Shown piece after piece: positions 5,940 through 6,689 of a DNA stretch of 6,689 bases (the first letter of the stretch is position 1; every line of letters starts with the position of its first letter). A program made the translations under genes and the position numbers. The notes below the pieces were generated by a model, which had not been told where the DNA came from, did not search any database, and saw only the letters and a program-made list of their open reading frames with translations. The stretch is from Chloroflexota bacterium (lineage in GTDB: Bacteria > Chloroflexota > Dehalococcoidia > SAR202 > UBA11138). The stretch spans positions 1 through 6,689 of the forward strand of contig JADFHV010000120.1 of the NCBI GenBank assembly GCA_022566975.1, read 5' to 3'.

Positions 5940-6452
5940 CTAGAACTGGATGAGGGAGTAGACGTCGTACCCCTCGAGGCGGCTCCTGCCGTCCAGGTCC
6001 GTCAGCTCGACCAGAACGGCTATCCCCGCGACGCGGCCGCCTGCCTGCTCCACGAGCTTGGCGGCGGCGGCCATGGTCCCGCCCGTCGCCAGAAGATCGT
6101 CGACGATCAGCACACGGTCTCCGGCGTTGATTGCGTCCCGGTGCACCTCCACCGCGTCGAAGCCATATTCGAGCTCATACTTGACGCGGTAGGTCTCCGA
6201 GGGAAGCTTGCCCTCTTTGCGGACCGGGACCATCGGCTTACCCATGACGAAGGCCAGGGGCGCGGCCAAGAAGAACCCCCGGGCATCGATGCCGACGACG
6301 CAGTCCACATCGACACCTGCGTAGCGGCCGGCAAGCCTGTCTATCGCCTCTCGGAAAGCCGGCGGGTCCTTGAGCAGCGGCGTGATGTCCTTGAACAGGA
6401 CACCTTCCACCGGGAAGTCGGGGACATCCCTGATATAGTCTTCTAGCTCCAC
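5940..6452 (-). CDS. apt: Adenine phosphoribosyltransferase
   Basis: This cytoplasmic purine-salvage enzyme converts adenine and PRPP to AMP and pyrophosphate. The 170-residue product shows the family's features in order: PDFPVEGVLFKDITPLL near the start (11-27), GIDARGF (54-60), VRKEGKLP (77-84), YELEYGFDAVEVHRDAI (92-108), and the PRPP-binding motif VLIVDDLLATGGT (114-126), ending YSLIQF. No domain is missing and length matches bacterial Apt. The frame opens upstream to a TTG at 6458, but GAGAGGA (6461-6467) is only two bases from it and eight from the GTG at 6450-6452, so the GTG is preferred; the two differ by two residues. No terminator is visible after the TAG at 5940-5942, so some transcripts may run into the next unit. 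Confidence 0.95.
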   Translation of the reverse strand: MELEDYIRDVPDFPVEGVLFKDITPLLKDPPAFREAIDRLAGRYAGVDVDCVVGIDARGFFLAAPLAFVMGKPMVPVRKEGKLPSETYRVKYELEYGFDAVEVHRDAINAGDRVLIVDDLLATGGTMAAAAKLVEQAGGRVAGIAVLVELTDLDGRSRLEGYDVYSLIQF

Positions 6453-6460
6453 GCCCAACT

Positions 6461-6467
6461 TCCTCTC
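6461..6467 (-). promoter_or_regulatory. Ribosome binding site that decides the apt start
   Basis: GAGAGGA on the minus strand lies eight bases before the GTG at 6452, a normal spacing, and only two bases before the alternative TTG at 6458. Confidence 0.6.
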
Positions 6468-6490
6468 AACGGCTTCTGCGGCCTGCTGCC

Positions 6491-6510
6491 GGTCGGGGCC
6501 GCTCCCGACC
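6491..6510 (-). other. Stem-loop in the predicted apt leader
   Basis: GGTCGGG and CCCGACC form a perfect 7-bp GC-rich stem with a 6-base loop. If transcription starts near 6514, the hairpin lies at the very 5' end of the apt mRNA, 24 bases before the ribosome binding site. There is no T-run, so it is not a terminator by itself. It might stabilise the mRNA. Confidence 0.5.
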
Positions 6511-6520
6511 GTCGAGCGAC

Positions 6521-6550
6521 ATCATACGGACGGCTAACGAGGGTGGTCAA
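6521..6550 (-). promoter_or_regulatory. Promoter of apt
   Basis: TTGACC (6545-6550) and TATGAT (6521-6526), each matching five of six consensus bases, are spaced 18 bases apart on the minus strand. The predicted start near 6514 gives a leader of about 60 bases. This is the best promoter match in the window. Confidence 0.65.
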
Positions 6551-6559
6551 GCGGGAAGC

Positions 6560-6581
6560 GCCCGGCCGGGCAGCCACGTGG
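6560..6581. repeat. Two adjacent palindromes upstream of the apt promoter
   Basis: GCCCGGCCGGGC (6560-6571, perfect 12-bp palindrome) is followed two bases later by CCACGTGG (6574-6581, perfect 8-bp palindrome). They lie just upstream of the apt -35 box, between it and a possible plus-strand gene, where a shared operator could sit. GC-rich DNA produces short palindromes by chance. Confidence 0.35.
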
Positions 6582-6614
6582 GCCCCAACCGAACCAGATA
6601 AGGCAACGGCGTCA

Positions 6615-6689
6615 ATGGATTGGGATACAATGTCGAGAGGCTCGGCTGAAGAGACGGCCCGGCTGCAAAAGAGCGGACCGACCCCATGG
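6615..6689 (+). CDS. Possible start of a divergent plus-strand gene (runs off the right edge)
   Basis: From the ATG at 6615 the frame stays open to the edge for 25 codons (MDWDTMSRGSAEETARLQKS and onward); a second ATG lies at 6630. The frame is also open upstream to a GTG at 6543. There is no good ribosome binding site, and a -10-like TACAAT (6626-6631) overlaps the second ATG, so the real start might instead lie further right, for example the ATG at 6686. No family is recognisable. Confidence 0.2.
   Translation, partial: MDWDTMSRGSAEETARLQKSGPTPW

Overview
The window is GC-rich bacterial DNA in which every confidently called gene lies on the minus strand, so the biological reading order runs from high to low coordinates. 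Protein style and gene content (peptide-type ABC ATPases, Gfo/Idh/MocA oxidoreductase, PAS hybrid kinase, cytidylate-kinase-like protein) would fit an environmental bacterium such as a member of the Chloroflexota. No single gene here proves the taxonomy, so that placement is a weak inference.

Layout from right to left: (1) 6459-6689 is an intergenic region with a good minus-strand promoter for apt, two adjacent palindromes, and a possible plus-strand gene start running off the edge. (2) apt (5940-6452) encodes adenine phosphoribosyltransferase, a purine-salvage enzyme; its predicted leader carries a stem-loop. (3) 5716-5939 is a comparatively AT-rich spacer with a perfect TTGACA -35 box and a CRP-like half-palindromic site. 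(4) A two-gene unit follows: a single-domain cyclic-nucleotide-binding-fold protein without a DNA-binding domain (5260-5715) and a cytidylate-kinase-like protein (4499-5236). It is closed by a strong stem-loop terminator (4420-4449). (5) A PAS-domain sensor histidine kinase (3049-4239) reads out to an in-frame TAG immediately after the first residues of a C-terminal receiver domain. The rest of that receiver (2718-3048) is still recognisable but also carries a 7-bp tandem duplication that shifts the frame. (6) oppD (1427-2425) and oppF (379-1416) are a translationally coupled pair of peptide-type ABC transporter ATPases. (7) The 5' end of a Gfo/Idh/MocA-family oxidoreductase (1-164) runs off the left edge.

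The genes do not form one pathway. The clearest functional units are the oppDF pair, whose permease and binding-protein partners are not in the window, and the nucleotide-binding-fold/kinase-like pair. The most notable observation is the decaying hybrid kinase. Its transmitter half looks intact, while its receiver has been cut off by a nonsense codon, frameshifted by a small duplication, and seems to have lost two switch residues as well. The second is the small operon pairing a degenerate cyclic-nucleotide-binding fold with a cytidylate-kinase-like protein, under a promoter with a CRP-like site.
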